A stretch of 64,000 bases of DNA from NCBI GenBank assembly GCA_028286605.1, contig JAQBRE010000002.1, forward strand, positions 434,001-498,000, given 5' to 3'. How positions within the stretch are numbered: position 1 is the stretch's first letter; every line of letters begins with the position of its first letter. Source of the DNA: Parcubacteria group bacterium. GTDB taxonomy: Bacteria > Patescibacteria > Paceibacteria > UBA9973 > UBA2103. The position numbers and the translations under genes were made by a program. A model generated the notes under the pieces. It was not told where the DNA came from, searched no databases, and saw nothing but the letters and a program-made list of their open reading frames with translations. Below are positions 1 to 8,184 of the stretch, piece after piece.

Positions 1-17
1 TAGGGTCAGCTACGACA

Positions 18-45
18 GCCGTCTGCAGCGATGCAGGCGGCTTTT
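18..45 (+). terminator. Rho-independent terminator
   Basis: A 10-base-pair stem (18-27 with 32-41, GCGA tetraloop) is followed by TTTTCCTTT. It closes a gene that lies left of the window; the TAG at 1-3 could be that gene's stop. Confidence 0.7.
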
Positions 46-54
46 CCTTTGGGG

Positions 55-60
55 TATACT
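55..60 (+). promoter_or_regulatory. TATACT -10 element for a leaderless start
   Basis: TATACT ends six bases before the ATG at 67, so the expected transcription start is the ATG itself. This is the reference example of the start architecture seen at about 25 genes here. Confidence 0.65.
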
Positions 61-66
61 CACCCA

Positions 67-666
67 ATGAAACTAGACCGGCTCATGGCTTTCGTGGAGA
101 TGCAGCAGACATTCCAGAAAGTGGATCGCATTATACGTGTGCCAGGTATGCCCGATCGCTGGGAGAACGATGTGGAGCATAGCTACAACCTCGCGATGCT
201 CGGCTGGTATATCGTCACGAGTGAGAAGCTCGATTTGAATGCGGACCTCGTCATCAAGTACGGCATGATTCATGACCTCGTTGAAGTGTATGCAGGCGAC
301 ACCTATATTTATGAAAAGGATGCTTCACATCTTGCCAGCAAGCACGAGCGCGAAGCTGCCGCAGCGGTACAGCTAGCTGAAACCTTTCCTGAGTTCCCGG
401 ACCTACACGAATTAATAGAGACGTATGAAAAGCGCGAAGACGCAGAGAGCAGATTCGTGTATGCACTTGATAAGCTGCAGCCGATCCTGCATATCTATAT
501 GGATGATGGTGCGACATGGAAGGAGATGGGAATAACGCTTGCGATGGCTATAGAAAACAAGACACCGAAAATCGCCGTGTCGCCCGAAGTGCAGGTGTAC
601 TATGACGAACTCATGCTCATCCTGCACGAGCGTCAGGAAGAATTGTTCGGTTCAGTGACGGTCTAG
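67..666 (+). CDS. HD-domain phosphohydrolase (YfbR / HDDC2-like 5'-nucleotidase family)
   Basis: A 199-residue soluble protein. The metal-binding pattern of the HD superfamily is visible: an N-terminal His in WENDVEHS (about residue 38), the HD pair in MIHD (69-70), an acidic stretch EVYAGD just after, and a later Asp in YALDKLQP. YfbR/HDDC2-type members remove phosphate from deoxynucleoside monophosphates, so nucleotide-pool cleaning is the likely role; the substrate is inferred. An ATG lies upstream at 31, but it falls inside the terminator hairpin. The ATG at 67 is preferred because TATACT (55-60) places the transcript start there. The stop codon shares the palindrome CTAG (663-666) with the stop of the convergent pseudouridine synthase. 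Confidence 0.8.
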   Translation: MKLDRLMAFVEMQQTFQKVDRIIRVPGMPDRWENDVEHSYNLAMLGWYIVTSEKLDLNADLVIKYGMIHDLVEVYAGDTYIYEKDASHLASKHEREAAAAVQLAETFPEFPDLHELIETYEKREDAESRFVYALDKLQPILHIYMDDGATWKEMGITLAMAIENKTPKIAVSPEVQVYYDELMLILHERQEELFGSVTV

Positions 667-1454
667 AGGCCGAGGGACTTCAGGAATTCTTTCAGTTCTT
701 CACCTTCGATGGGGCGGAAGTCACCGGCATTCATCTTGCCTATTTTTATATTGAGCACGCGACTGCGCTTGAGGTCTTCAACTTCGTTATGCATAGCAAC
801 CACCATGCGGCGCACCTGATGCTTCTTTCCTTCGGTGAGGGTAATAGCGAATGATTTCTCGCCGAGGATCTTAACCTTGGTGGGCTTCGTCATATAGCCT
901 TCTATATCTACCCCTGCCTCCATATGCGTGCGGAAACTATCGCGAAGCGGGTACTTCACCTTAACGATGTATTCCTTATCGTGCTCTGCGTTGGGATTGA
1001 GGAGACGGTCCGTAATGCGGCCATCATTCGTAAGGATGATGAGGCCATGCGAATCCTTATCGAGGCGGCCGACGGGGAAGACGCCTTGCTCTGCGAGTTC
1101 AGGAACATCTTCGCGGATATCCGTTTCATCTTCACCGGGGGAATGCGTGATGACGCCGCGCGGTTTGAAGTATGCGTAGTACAGGTTCGTCGTCGGCTTC
1201 TTTCCTGACTTGATTTCAACTTTGTCGGTGGCTTCGACTTTGTCACCAAGGACCGCGATGCGGCCATTGATGATGACACGGTGCTTCTCTATGAGTTCAT
1301 CGGCGCCACGACGCGTGGAGTGACCCTTGAGTCCGAGGTATCGGTTGATGCGCATCGGGTATTTCGGCTCTTCCGCATCAGGGCGTACAGACGCAGCGCG
1401 CCGCAGCGGCGCGCGTTTCTTAGGAGCAGTCTTCTTAACAGACTTTCGTATCAT
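663..1454 (-). CDS. 23S rRNA pseudouridine synthase, RluB/RluE/RluF (RsuA) family
   Basis: A 263-residue protein with a Lys/Arg-rich N-terminal tail of about 30 residues, an S4 RNA-binding domain (about residues 33-80, starting MRINRYLGLKGHSTRRGADE) and the RsuA-type catalytic domain. The catalytic Asp is in GRLDKDSHG, followed by LIILTNDG, and the C-terminal KKHQVRRM motif is present. It converts a specific uridine of ribosomal RNA to pseudouridine; which position cannot be told from sequence. A GTG at 1460 is open, but the TATACT on the minus strand (1461-1466) ends six bases before the ATG at 1454, so the ATG is chosen. The basic N-terminal extension may help RNA binding. Confidence 0.9.
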   Translation of the reverse strand: MIRKSVKKTAPKKRAPLRRAASVRPDAEEPKYPMRINRYLGLKGHSTRRGADELIEKHRVIINGRIAVLGDKVEATDKVEIKSGKKPTTNLYYAYFKPRGVITHSPGEDETDIREDVPELAEQGVFPVGRLDKDSHGLIILTNDGRITDRLLNPNAEHDKEYIVKVKYPLRDSFRTHMEAGVDIEGYMTKPTKVKILGEKSFAITLTEGKKHQVRRMVVAMHNEVEDLKRSRVLNIKIGKMNAGDFRPIEGEELKEFLKSLGL

Positions 1455-1460
1455 ACGCAC

Positions 1461-1466
1461 AGTATA
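1461..1466 (-). promoter_or_regulatory. TATACT -10 element, minus strand
   Basis: Read on the minus strand, TATACT is followed by six bases and then the ATG at 1454. It decides the start of the pseudouridine synthase and fits leaderless transcription. Confidence 0.6.
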
Positions 1467-1566
1467 GCGCGTATCGGTTTCTCACGCTGTCTTCATCGTG
1501 GTGCGCGTATCATGCGCGAGTATTCAATTACTTCGCACGTAATCAAAAATTTCTATGCTTAAGAAT

Positions 1567-1647
1567 ATGAAATACGATCTGATGCTCGCGGTTCCTGCAC
1601 TTATGCTTGCAAGCGTGCTCGGCGCATTCGCGATCGCGCACTCGTAA
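1567..1647 (+). CDS. Possible 26-residue hydrophobic peptide
   Basis: A short frame encodes a peptide starting MKYDLMLAVPALMLASVL and ending in a histidine and serine, with one potential membrane segment covering almost its whole length. TATGCT (1553-1558) lies eight bases before the ATG, close to the spacing seen at other leaderless genes. There is no Shine-Dalgarno sequence. It sits between divergent genes, just before the sigma-factor promoter region. It may be a real small membrane peptide or chance; only the composition and the upstream hexamer support it. Confidence 0.3.
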   Translation: MKYDLMLAVPALMLASVLGAFAIAHS

Positions 1648-1684
1648 CAAATTAATCTGATACGATAGAGGGGCGACGGACGAA

Positions 1685-1711
1685 GGACGGCGTAAGATAC
1701 GCCGTCCTTTT
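1685..1711 (+). terminator. Terminator hairpin just upstream of the ECF sigma gene
   Basis: A perfect 10-base-pair stem (1685-1694 with 1698-1707, loop AGA) followed by TTTT, ending 12 bases before the sigma-factor ATG at 1724. It may end the short transcript from 1567, or act as an attenuator if the sigma gene is transcribed from further upstream. Confidence 0.65.
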
Positions 1712-1723
1712 ACGTCATATCCT

Positions 1724-2233
1724 ATGGACCAAAACGAAGCAAAAGCCTACTTTTTGAGCATTTATGACAAGCATGCGGACGAGATATTCCGCTTCTGCTT
1801 CATGAAGGTGTCAAATAAGGAAAAGGCGGAAGATCTGACCCAGGAGGCATTCATGCGCTACTGGCAGTCGCTCCGTACCGGTGAACCGGTCCGCAACGAC
1901 CGTGCCTTCCTCTATACCTTGGCTCGCAACCTTGTTATCGATTGGTACCGTAAGAAGAAGGAATCATCACTCGATGTCATACAGGAAGCAGGTATCGATT
2001 TCGCCGGCGAAGGCCGTGCAGACGTCGAGCAGGCGGCGCAGATGAATGAAGTGATGGCAGTCGTGAATCAGCTCGATGAACCTTCGCGCGATGTCATCCT
2101 TTTGCGCTTCGTAGAAGGATGGTCTCCGCAGCAGATTGCGGAACTGAATCATGAATCTGCGAATGCTGTTTCCGTGCGTCTCAACCGTGCTATCAAGAAA
2201 GTGCAAGAACTCATCCATGCAACTCAACCCTAA
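1724..2233 (+). CDS. ECF-type RNA polymerase sigma factor (sigma-70 family)
   Basis: A 169-residue protein with the two domains of extracytoplasmic-function sigma factors. Region 2 spans about residues 12-85 and includes DLTQEAFMRYWQSL and the -10-binding part around YTLARNLVIDWYRKKK. Region 4 (about 110-160) holds the helix-turn-helix with DVILLRFVEGWSPQQIAELN and a basic recognition helix. It should direct polymerase to a regulon controlled by the next gene. The downstream DUF5667 gene begins inside its last codons (overlap 2217-2233), the usual arrangement of an ECF factor with its membrane partner. A perfect terminator hairpin stands right before the start codon. Confidence 0.92.
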   Translation: MDQNEAKAYFLSIYDKHADEIFRFCFMKVSNKEKAEDLTQEAFMRYWQSLRTGEPVRNDRAFLYTLARNLVIDWYRKKKESSLDVIQEAGIDFAGEGRADVEQAAQMNEVMAVVNQLDEPSRDVILLRFVEGWSPQQIAELNHESANAVSVRLNRAIKKVQELIHATQP

Positions 2234-3260
2234 AACAACAGAAGAACTTAAAATGCTACGGGCAGTGATGCTTGATGAGCGTACTAAGACGCGTCTGCGG
2301 GATGAGCTCAACGCATACGTCGATCTGCACGCTGTGAGCGGACCGCTTCCGGTACGCGTCGCCGTACGCAGCCCCTTTTCATATATGTTCTCACGTGCCG
2401 GCGCGAGCGTGCTTGCCTTTGCCGTACTGCTTTTGGTTGGCGGAACCGGCGTCAGCTACGCCGCAGAAGGAACGGTACCCGGTAATACGCTGTATCCGGT
2501 GAAGGTTGCAGTGATTGAACCCATACAGGGAGCGCTTATAACGACGGCAAAAGGTCAGGCAGCGTGGCATGCGAATCTCGCGAGCCGTCGCCTGGACGAA
2601 GCGACGACACTTGCCGTTGCGAACAAGCTAGACCCAGCCACGCAAGAATATCTGCAGACAAAATTTAATACAGAAGTTGATGCGTCTAACGCAGATGCGA
2701 ATGCACTCGCCGCAACAGGTAATGACAGTGCGGCGCTTGATGTACGTTCGGATCTTGAGGCACGCATTACGGCGCATGCAGAGATTCTTGCGGTGATCAC
2801 TAATCATATGGATGCGACGGCAAGTTCGACTGCGTCAACGACGTTTGAAAGCACAAAGACGCTGCTCGCAGCGGTGCAGGAACGTCGTCATCAGGTTACG
2901 GAAGCACGTCTTGCGCTTGAGGATTCGACACTCGCAAGCACGACGGTAAGGGTAGCAGTAGCATCGCCGGTAGCAGATTCAGCATCTACGACCGTCGCGG
3001 TCGCGACATTCGCACCGCATCCGATGCGTGCGGCAAAGATCCGCATGCCGGCTAGTGTTCTTGTTGAGCCGACAACCGCCACGCTCGCCGTTCAGGCAGA
3101 GAATGATGCGCAGGACGCTGCACGTACTTCGGAAGTGGCTTCCATACTATTGCAGCACGCAGCTTTGCTGCGTGCCTATGGACCTATCGCAACCACCAGT
3201 ACCTCGACTATGGCGACCACCACGGTGGTAGCCTCCACTACGATAGAAATTCAGAAATAA
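2217..3260 (+). CDS. DUF5667-domain membrane protein, probable partner or anti-sigma of the ECF factor
   Basis: A 347-residue protein starting at the ATG at 2217, inside the end of the sigma gene, which implies translational coupling. A cytosolic N-terminal part (1-55) is followed by one membrane segment (about 61-81, AGASVLAFAVLLLVGGTG) and then a DUF5667 domain, recognisable from GNTLYPVKVAVIEPIQGAL and the long helical stretch after it. The remaining third is rich in Ala, Ser and Thr and looks like an unstructured extracytoplasmic stalk. DUF5667 proteins are common behind ECF sigma genes in Patescibacteria and Actinobacteria. An anti-sigma role is inferred from position and topology; no zinc-type anti-sigma motif is seen. 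An upstream in-frame ATG at 2151 would overlap the sigma gene much more and is not preferred. Confidence 0.8.
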   Translation: MQLNPKTTEELKMLRAVMLDERTKTRLRDELNAYVDLHAVSGPLPVRVAVRSPFSYMFSRAGASVLAFAVLLLVGGTGVSYAAEGTVPGNTLYPVKVAVIEPIQGALITTAKGQAAWHANLASRRLDEATTLAVANKLDPATQEYLQTKFNTEVDASNADANALAATGNDSAALDVRSDLEARITAHAEILAVITNHMDATASSTASTTFESTKTLLAAVQERRHQVTEARLALEDSTLASTTVRVAVASPVADSASTTVAVATFAPHPMRAAKIRMPASVLVEPTTATLAVQAENDAQDAARTSEVASILLQHAALLRAYGPIATTSTSTMATTTVVASTTIEIQK

Positions 3261-3298
3261 TTTATATTTCCTTTATCTGGGCCGTATTTTGAATTTGC

Positions 3299-3304
3299 TA
3301 CAAT
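3299..3304 (+). promoter_or_regulatory. TACAAT -10 element for a leaderless start
   Basis: TACAAT ends six bases before the ATG of the Pif1-like helicase at 3311; no Shine-Dalgarno sequence precedes that ATG. Confidence 0.55.
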
Positions 3305-3310
3305 GAACCT

Positions 3311-5014
3311 ATGAGGCAGTCTGATGCGTTGCGCATACTCGCAACGGGCGCGAATGTATTCCTGACCGGCGAACCGGGCAGCGGCAAGACGCATACCGTT
3401 AACGCGTATGTGCAGTGGCTGCGTGCTCGAGGTATCGAACCAGCTGTTACTGCATCCACTGGTATCGCTGCAACACATATTCAGGGCATGACGATCCACT
3501 CGTGGAGCGGTATCGGCGTGAAAGAATCGCTGAGCGAAGCGGACCTTGATTTCATCGCGAGCAAGGAACATGTCGCGCGACGCATCCAGCGTACGAACGT
3601 TCTGATAATCGATGAGGTCTCGATGCTTTCCGGCAATGTACTTACTATGGTGGATCAGGTGTGTCGCGAAGTGCGTCGCCGCCCTGACGATGCGTTCGGA
3701 GGCTTGCAGATCGTTCTAGTTGGCGACTTCTTCCAGCTGCCGCCGATATCTAGAAACAATACCGCTCAGTTCGCCTTCGAATCTCCTTCATGGGAACGCG
3801 CTCGCTTGATCATATGCTATCTTACCGAGCAGCATCGTCAGGAAGATCAGAAATTCCTGAATGTGCTTGGTGCTATACGTGCCCGCGACTGGGATCAGGG
3901 AACCGTCTCGACCATCATGACGCGCGAGACAGACGGTTTCGAGCTGGACGAAGATATTCCTCGCCTCTATACGCACAACGCGGATGTCGATCGCATCAAT
4001 GTGGAGAAGCTGACGACGCTCACCGGCAATGCGAAGACGTATCGCATGAGCAGCGAAGGTGCGCCGCCTCTTATAGAAGGACTGAAGCGTGGCTGTCTTT
4101 CGCCTGAAATCCTAACGCTTAAGGAAGGCGCAGTGGTTATGGGAACAAAGAACAATCCGACGAACGGCATGACGAATGGCACGCTCGCCACCGTCATAGG
4201 GTTCGAACGCGGTACCGATTACCCGATGATCGAAACATTCGATGGTCGTGAACTCACTATCGCAGAAGCGGAATGGGCTGTTGAGGAAGGTGGCCGTGCA
4301 CGTGCAAAGATTCGCCAGATTCCGCTTCGCCTTGCGTGGGCAATAACCGTGCACAAGAGCCAGGGCATGAGCATGGACGCTGCGGCGATAGATCTTTCGC
4401 GTGCTTTTGAATATGGGCAAGGATATGTTGCGCTTTCGCGCGTACGTTCGCTTGCCGGCCTTCATATCCTTGGCTGGAGTGAAAACGCCTTTCAAGTGCA
4501 TCCGGAAGTGGGAAAGATGGATGATTCGTTCAAAGCGCTTTCGGAAGAGGCTGCAGTGCAGTTCGAACTGCTTGAAGAAGCGGGCGAGCTTGAATCGCTC
4601 ACGCGTAACTTCCTTCGCGCCTCGGGCGGCAGCTTTGAGCCTTCATTCGAGAAAGATGTAGACGGAAATGCGGTCGCTGGAAAGACAGGACTCGCTAAAG
4701 CGGTGAAGCGAAGCACCTATGACGAAACGTATGATCTGATGATCGAAGGGAAGTCGCTGGCAGATATTGCGAAGGAGCGAAACCTTACTCTTGGCACCAT
4801 CTGCGGTCATGCAGAAAAACTTCTGCAGGCAAAGCGAATCGAACGCGACCTTGTTCAGGCGAGCATCTCAGATAAGTTGAACGCGAGCCTCCCGAAGATC
4901 CATCTGGCCTTCGAGAAATTTCCCGGCAAAGAACTCACGCCGATATTCGCTTTTCTTAAGGGTGCATACACTTTCGATGAGCTCAAGCTCGCGCGGCTGC
5001 TTATGGCTGAATAG
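3311..5014 (+). CDS. Pif1-like DNA helicase with C-terminal helix-turn-helix
   Basis: A 567-residue superfamily 1 helicase. Walker A is GEPGSGKT (about residues 20-27), Walker B is LIIDEVSML (about 96-104), then GDFFQLPPI (sensor/motif III) and the UvrD-like C-terminal motif AITVHKSQGMS with GYVALSRVRS. This combination marks the Pif1/RecD-like group that unwinds DNA 5' to 3', often at structured or stalled sites. The last 120 residues add a helix-turn-helix of the HTH_40 type (MIEGKSLADIAKERNLTLGT), also seen at the end of some RecQ and Pif1 proteins, probably a nucleic-acid-binding tail. It is a stand-alone gene with its own -10 element. Confidence 0.88.
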   Translation: MRQSDALRILATGANVFLTGEPGSGKTHTVNAYVQWLRARGIEPAVTASTGIAATHIQGMTIHSWSGIGVKESLSEADLDFIASKEHVARRIQRTNVLIIDEVSMLSGNVLTMVDQVCREVRRRPDDAFGGLQIVLVGDFFQLPPISRNNTAQFAFESPSWERARLIICYLTEQHRQEDQKFLNVLGAIRARDWDQGTVSTIMTRETDGFELDEDIPRLYTHNADVDRINVEKLTTLTGNAKTYRMSSEGAPPLIEGLKRGCLSPEILTLKEGAVVMGTKNNPTNGMTNGTLATVIGFERGTDYPMIETFDGRELTIAEAEWAVEEGGRARAKIRQIPLRLAWAITVHKSQGMSMDAAAIDLSRAFEYGQGYVALSRVRSLAGLHILGWSENAFQVHPEVGKMDDSFKALSEEAAVQFELLEEAGELESLTRNFLRASGGSFEPSFEKDVDGNAVAGKTGLAKAVKRSTYDETYDLMIEGKSLADIAKERNLTLGTICGHAEKLLQAKRIERDLVQASISDKLNASLPKIHLAFEKFPGKELTPIFAFLKGAYTFDELKLARLLMAE

Positions 5015-5058
5015 CCTTCATCATTCCTCTACCTCTCTTCCTGTACAGTATCTAGCTT

Positions 5059-5532
5059 ATGAAAACCGTAGGAATGTTTATCCTCGGGCTCCTCGTCGTG
5101 GGAGCTCTCGCCTTTTGGGTCCGCATGGAAGTGGGCTTCCCGAGCGCGCCTGTACTCTCGGTGGCAGCACTCGTGGGAACATCTACGTCTGCAGCTACGC
5201 TAACCGCAAGTGCAGCGAATGCGGTGAACACCACGAAGGGTACGGCGGCAACCGATGGTGATTACGAAGACCTCACCGGCACCATCCTGCTTGATACGAC
5301 TGGCGGAACATCTGTGCCATTCATTCAATATATCGGTACGAATAACAAGATAGCGACGAAACAATTGGTATACGCAGATAGCCGCGCATGCGCGGTTAAT
5401 GCCGGCGATCTTCCTTGCGTTGACGTGAATCCGAACGATGCGTATCCGCAATATCCAACGGGCACGCGGGTCCGTGTTCGCGGTTTGCACACAGCAGACC
5501 GTATCCTGGTGTATGAAATTGACCCGCTCTAG
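5059..5532 (+). CDS. Membrane-anchored protein of unknown function
   Basis: A 157-residue protein with an N-terminal membrane anchor (residues 4-21, VGMFILGLLVVGALAFWV), an Ala/Thr/Ser-rich linker to about residue 70 and a compact C-terminal domain of mostly beta character ending in VRVRGLHTADRILVYEIDPL, which resembles a small OB-like or SH3-like barrel. I do not recognise a family. Two cysteines (ACAVNAGDLPCVD) could form a disulfide outside the membrane. TACAGT (5044-5049) lies nine bases before the ATG. The following gene has the same anchor-linker-domain plan. Confidence 0.65.
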   Translation: MKTVGMFILGLLVVGALAFWVRMEVGFPSAPVLSVAALVGTSTSAATLTASAANAVNTTKGTAATDGDYEDLTGTILLDTTGGTSVPFIQYIGTNNKIATKQLVYADSRACAVNAGDLPCVDVNPNDAYPQYPTGTRVRVRGLHTADRILVYEIDPL

Positions 5533-5564
5533 GTGCTTGGGCTTAGGGTAGCTATACTGTCTCT

Positions 5565-6146
5565 ATGACCCGTTTTGGCTGGCTGGTATTCATAATCGTT
5601 CTGCTCGTAATCGCGGGCATTATCGGCGGCTGGTATCTCATCATGCGGTATCATCCGCCCGTAGCTGCTGTTCCATCAAGCACCGTTAGTACCAGCACGC
5701 AGCCAGATCTTTCCTCCTCTTCTATCTATACGAATGGCGTTTACGGGTTCTCCCTCGTGTATCCAGCAGCAGATACTGTGGCACAAACCTTCGCTCCGTG
5801 GCGCGAAGGTGCTATCGCTACCGGCACGCCACTCGTTGCGCTCGTCGATATTGACGGTTCAGTACGCGTCGGCGCCAGCACGAGCACTAAAGAAGTGAAG
5901 GCGTGCACGAAAGTCGGTCCTGCAGAAAGCACGCTTGCAGATATGAACTTGGGCAGTACTACCTTCAAAGCATTTACTCGCGACGACATGGGTACCGACA
6001 ATCAGCAGCGCATCACGAGCTATCGCAGCGTGCATGACGGCGCATGCGTAGCAATCGAATCATTCCAGACGCTTCAAGGCGGAGCGGTCGCGAGCAGCAC
6101 GAGCATTACGAATATCGTTCACAGCTTTTCGTTCGCTCGCCCTTAG
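5565..6146 (+). CDS. Membrane-anchored protein of unknown function
   Basis: A 193-residue protein with one N-terminal membrane segment (about residues 4-26), a Ser/Thr linker, and an extracytoplasmic domain from about residue 55. The stretch starting YTNGVYGFSLVYP resembles the opening of PsbP-like or DUF-type lipoprotein domains common in Patescibacteria, but I cannot name the family with confidence. It has a perfect leaderless start: TATACT (5553-5558) ends six bases before the ATG. The next gene starts two bases after its stop, so the two are probably cotranscribed. Confidence 0.65.
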   Translation: MTRFGWLVFIIVLLVIAGIIGGWYLIMRYHPPVAAVPSSTVSTSTQPDLSSSSIYTNGVYGFSLVYPAADTVAQTFAPWREGAIATGTPLVALVDIDGSVRVGASTSTKEVKACTKVGPAESTLADMNLGSTTFKAFTRDDMGTDNQQRITSYRSVHDGACVAIESFQTLQGGAVASSTSITNIVHSFSFARP

Positions 6147-6148
6147 CT

Positions 6149-6646
6149 ATGAAACCCCGCAATCCTATCTTCATGCGCAATCTGATCTTCGGTATCGAAG
6201 ACAGTCTCGTGTCGACGGTAGGATTGCTCGCCGGCCTCGCAACGCAGGCTGCATCAGTACACCAGCTTCTTGCAACGGGAACGATATACGTATTCGTCGA
6301 AGGATTCTCGATGTCGGTGGGCAGCTATCTATCTGAAGAATCAGCGGAGGAGTATGTCGCAGGTTCGAATGTATCTAACCGCATCGCAATAACTGGTGCC
6401 GGCGTGATGTTCGTTACATTCATCATTGCAGGATTCGTGCCGATACTTCCGTATCTTATCTTCACGAATGGCGCTGCGCTCGGCGGCTCTATCTTCGTGT
6501 CAGTCGGATTGCTTGCGATACTCGGGTTCGTACAGGCACAGTTCTCGAAAGTGAGTCCCTGGTCTCGTGCACTACGCGCTGCCATCTTCGGCGGTCTGGC
6601 TATCGGCGTGGGAGTGCTCGTTGGAAAATTATTCGGCGTCTCATAG
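6149..6646 (+). CDS. VIT1/CCC1-family transporter-like membrane protein
   Basis: A 165-residue protein. The first part (RNLIFGIEDSLVSTVGLLAGLA) matches the first membrane helix of the VIT1/CCC1 iron and manganese transporter family, and SMSVGSYLSEESAEEYV corresponds to the conserved helix 2 with acidic residues that bind metal. Two further helix pairs follow. Known VIT proteins are around 230 residues and carry a cytosolic metal-binding bundle between helices 2 and 3; that segment is very short here, so this is a reduced form. Metal transport is inferred. The ATG at 6149 is used because the earlier in-frame codons overlap the previous gene. Confidence 0.78.
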   Translation: MKPRNPIFMRNLIFGIEDSLVSTVGLLAGLATQAASVHQLLATGTIYVFVEGFSMSVGSYLSEESAEEYVAGSNVSNRIAITGAGVMFVTFIIAGFVPILPYLIFTNGAALGGSIFVSVGLLAILGFVQAQFSKVSPWSRALRAAIFGGLAIGVGVLVGKLFGVS

Positions 6647-6658
6647 TAGAATATTTTT

Positions 6659-6997
6659 ATGAAACTCTTCATTCACTGGATCATCTCCGCAATCGCGATC
6701 ATCATCGCGGCATACCTTATTCCTGGCGTGCACGTTACTATTCTTTCCGCGTTGGTATTGGCTATCGTGCTCGGCATCATTAACATTTTCTTCAAGCCGA
6801 TCATCAGCCTCATTACGCTTCCGATAAACATTCTCACACTGGGAATCTTCTCGCTCGTGGTGAACGCGCTGCTTATCATGCTCGCAGGCGTTATCGTGCC
6901 GAACTTTACGGTGGATGGCTTCTGGCCGGCATTCTTCTTCGCGATAGTGCTCGCGCTCGTCAGTGCTGTCTTTCACGCGATGGGGAAGAAGGATTAA
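6659..6997 (+). CDS. Holin-4 superfamily membrane protein (YvlD-like)
   Basis: A 112-residue, almost wholly hydrophobic protein with four membrane helices and the family pattern NIFFKPIISLITLPINILTLGIFSLVVN split around residue 50. This places it in the Phage_holin_4_2 / YvlD group. Despite the name, chromosomal members are not known lysis proteins; in Bacillus YvlD acts with an envelope-stress operon. No phage genes lie nearby, so a general membrane role is more likely. TAGAAT (6647-6652) ends six bases before the ATG, and a strong bidirectional terminator follows the gene. Confidence 0.8.
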   Translation: MKLFIHWIISAIAIIIAAYLIPGVHVTILSALVLAIVLGIINIFFKPIISLITLPINILTLGIFSLVVNALLIMLAGVIVPNFTVDGFWPAFFFAIVLALVSAVFHAMGKKD

Positions 6998-7013
6998 CTC
7001 GTTTAGAAAACTC

Positions 7014-7048
7014 AAAAGACAGGCGGCCTGTGGCCGCCTGTCTTTTGT
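7014..7048 (+). terminator. Strong terminator, bidirectional
   Basis: A 15-base-pair stem (7014-7028 with 7032-7046, loop TGT) with A-run before and T-rich run after. It separates the membrane-protein group from purC. Confidence 0.85.
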
Positions 7049-7057
7049 TTTGCAGGG

Positions 7058-7066
7058 TGGTATAGT
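7058..7066 (+). promoter_or_regulatory. Extended -10 promoter of purC
   Basis: TGG followed by TATAGT (7061-7066) forms an extended -10 element. The transcript should start near 7073, giving purC a leader of about 50 bases, unlike the leaderless neighbours. Confidence 0.5.
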
Positions 7067-7124
7067 CTGGCCGGAATGCATTGAACGATTCCATCATGGA
7101 GTCGGTTGAAATTGAGGGAATGTC

Positions 7125-8156
7125 ATGACTGTTGATGAAACGGACTTCGCTGTCCAGCTCGAGACTGCGCTTGAAACTCAGAACAAGCTCGTTGCGCTTA
7201 TCGGCACTTATCTTAAACCTATCGGAACAGGCAAGGTTCGGTACCTTTTCGATCTCCCACAGCATCCTGACCTTATGGCTGTCTTCGTAAGTGACAACTG
7301 GAGCGCCCGCGATTTCGTCTTCGGCTTCGTTATTCCTGAAAAGGGTAAGTATCTGAACATTGCGACTATCGCGATGAAGCGCTATCTCCGCAACAAGGAA
7401 ATCGAAACCGATTTAGTCGCATACGCGCGCTACATCGACGAATATCTTCCGCCCGGGCTCCGGGGTAACCGCGAACTCTGGAACAGGATGACGATCGTAC
7501 GTAAGTGCGAAATGATTCCGGTAGAGGTCGTTCTGCGCAACAATCTTTTCGGGAGCGCCTGGAAGGATTACAACAACCCCAAGCTGGGTCGCGTAGTGTG
7601 CGGTCAGTTGCTTAGCGAAGGACTACCTCTTTTCGCTGAGCTTTCACCACCTTTCCAGTCGCCAACGACAAAGGCGAAGACGGGTCACGATCTGGCCATG
7701 ACCAAGCAGGCTGTTGACGAAGAATATCCTGGACTTCTTTCCGAGGGTGTTTATATTCTCGAGTCTCTCAACGAGATTCTTGAAGAAGATTCACTTGGAC
7801 GATGTATCGATATCAAGTTCGAGCTTGGGCGAAATCCAGTTACAGGGATATATGTGCTCTGTGACGAAATAAGCCCTGATTCGAGCAGGCTTTGCCGACT
7901 CTCTGACTATCTCGCTCTAGAAAAAGGTGAGGTTCCTGAATTCCTTGATAAGGAATTCGGCCGCGCCTGGGCTGACGCGCTAGGTATCGACAAACTCGAT
8001 CCCGCTTCCGAAACGGACAAGGAACTGGTCCGTTCTTGGAGGCCAGACGAACAGTTCGTTCAAGAGTTCATGCGGCGGTATGCGGTGGCATTCTGGATTC
8101 TGTCGCGCGGACATACGTTGAACGAATATCGAAACTCGATGATGGCGATGAGCTAA
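7125..8156 (+). CDS. purC: Phosphoribosylaminoimidazole-succinocarboxamide synthase (SAICAR synthetase)
   Basis: A 343-residue protein that aligns by eye with PurC: the nucleotide-binding start GTGKVRYLFDLP, FVSDNWSARDFVFG, CEMIPVEVVLRNNLFGSAWKDY, SPTTKAKTGHD, and the C-terminal DIKFELG with CDEISPDSSR. PurC joins CAIR and aspartate using ATP in purine synthesis. It is longer than the usual 235-300 residues. No other purine gene is in the window, and many Patescibacteria lack the pathway, so its role here is open. It has a leader, a Shine-Dalgarno sequence GAGGGA (7114-7119) five bases before the ATG, and hairpin terminators on both sides: a self-contained cassette, unlike the leaderless genes around it. 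Confidence 0.85.
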   Translation: MTVDETDFAVQLETALETQNKLVALIGTYLKPIGTGKVRYLFDLPQHPDLMAVFVSDNWSARDFVFGFVIPEKGKYLNIATIAMKRYLRNKEIETDLVAYARYIDEYLPPGLRGNRELWNRMTIVRKCEMIPVEVVLRNNLFGSAWKDYNNPKLGRVVCGQLLSEGLPLFAELSPPFQSPTTKAKTGHDLAMTKQAVDEEYPGLLSEGVYILESLNEILEEDSLGRCIDIKFELGRNPVTGIYVLCDEISPDSSRLCRLSDYLALEKGEVPEFLDKEFGRAWADALGIDKLDPASETDKELVRSWRPDEQFVQEFMRRYAVAFWILSRGHTLNEYRNSMMAMS

Positions 8157-8184
8157 CGATTCTTCAAGGAATTTCTATGACTGC

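Noticed and set aside
1281..1562. Plus-strand frame opposite the pseudouridine synthase start
   Set aside because: Antisense to a well-supported gene, no family character.
6659..6997. Phage holin as sign of a prophage
   Set aside because: The family is widespread in chromosomes and no other phage gene is present.
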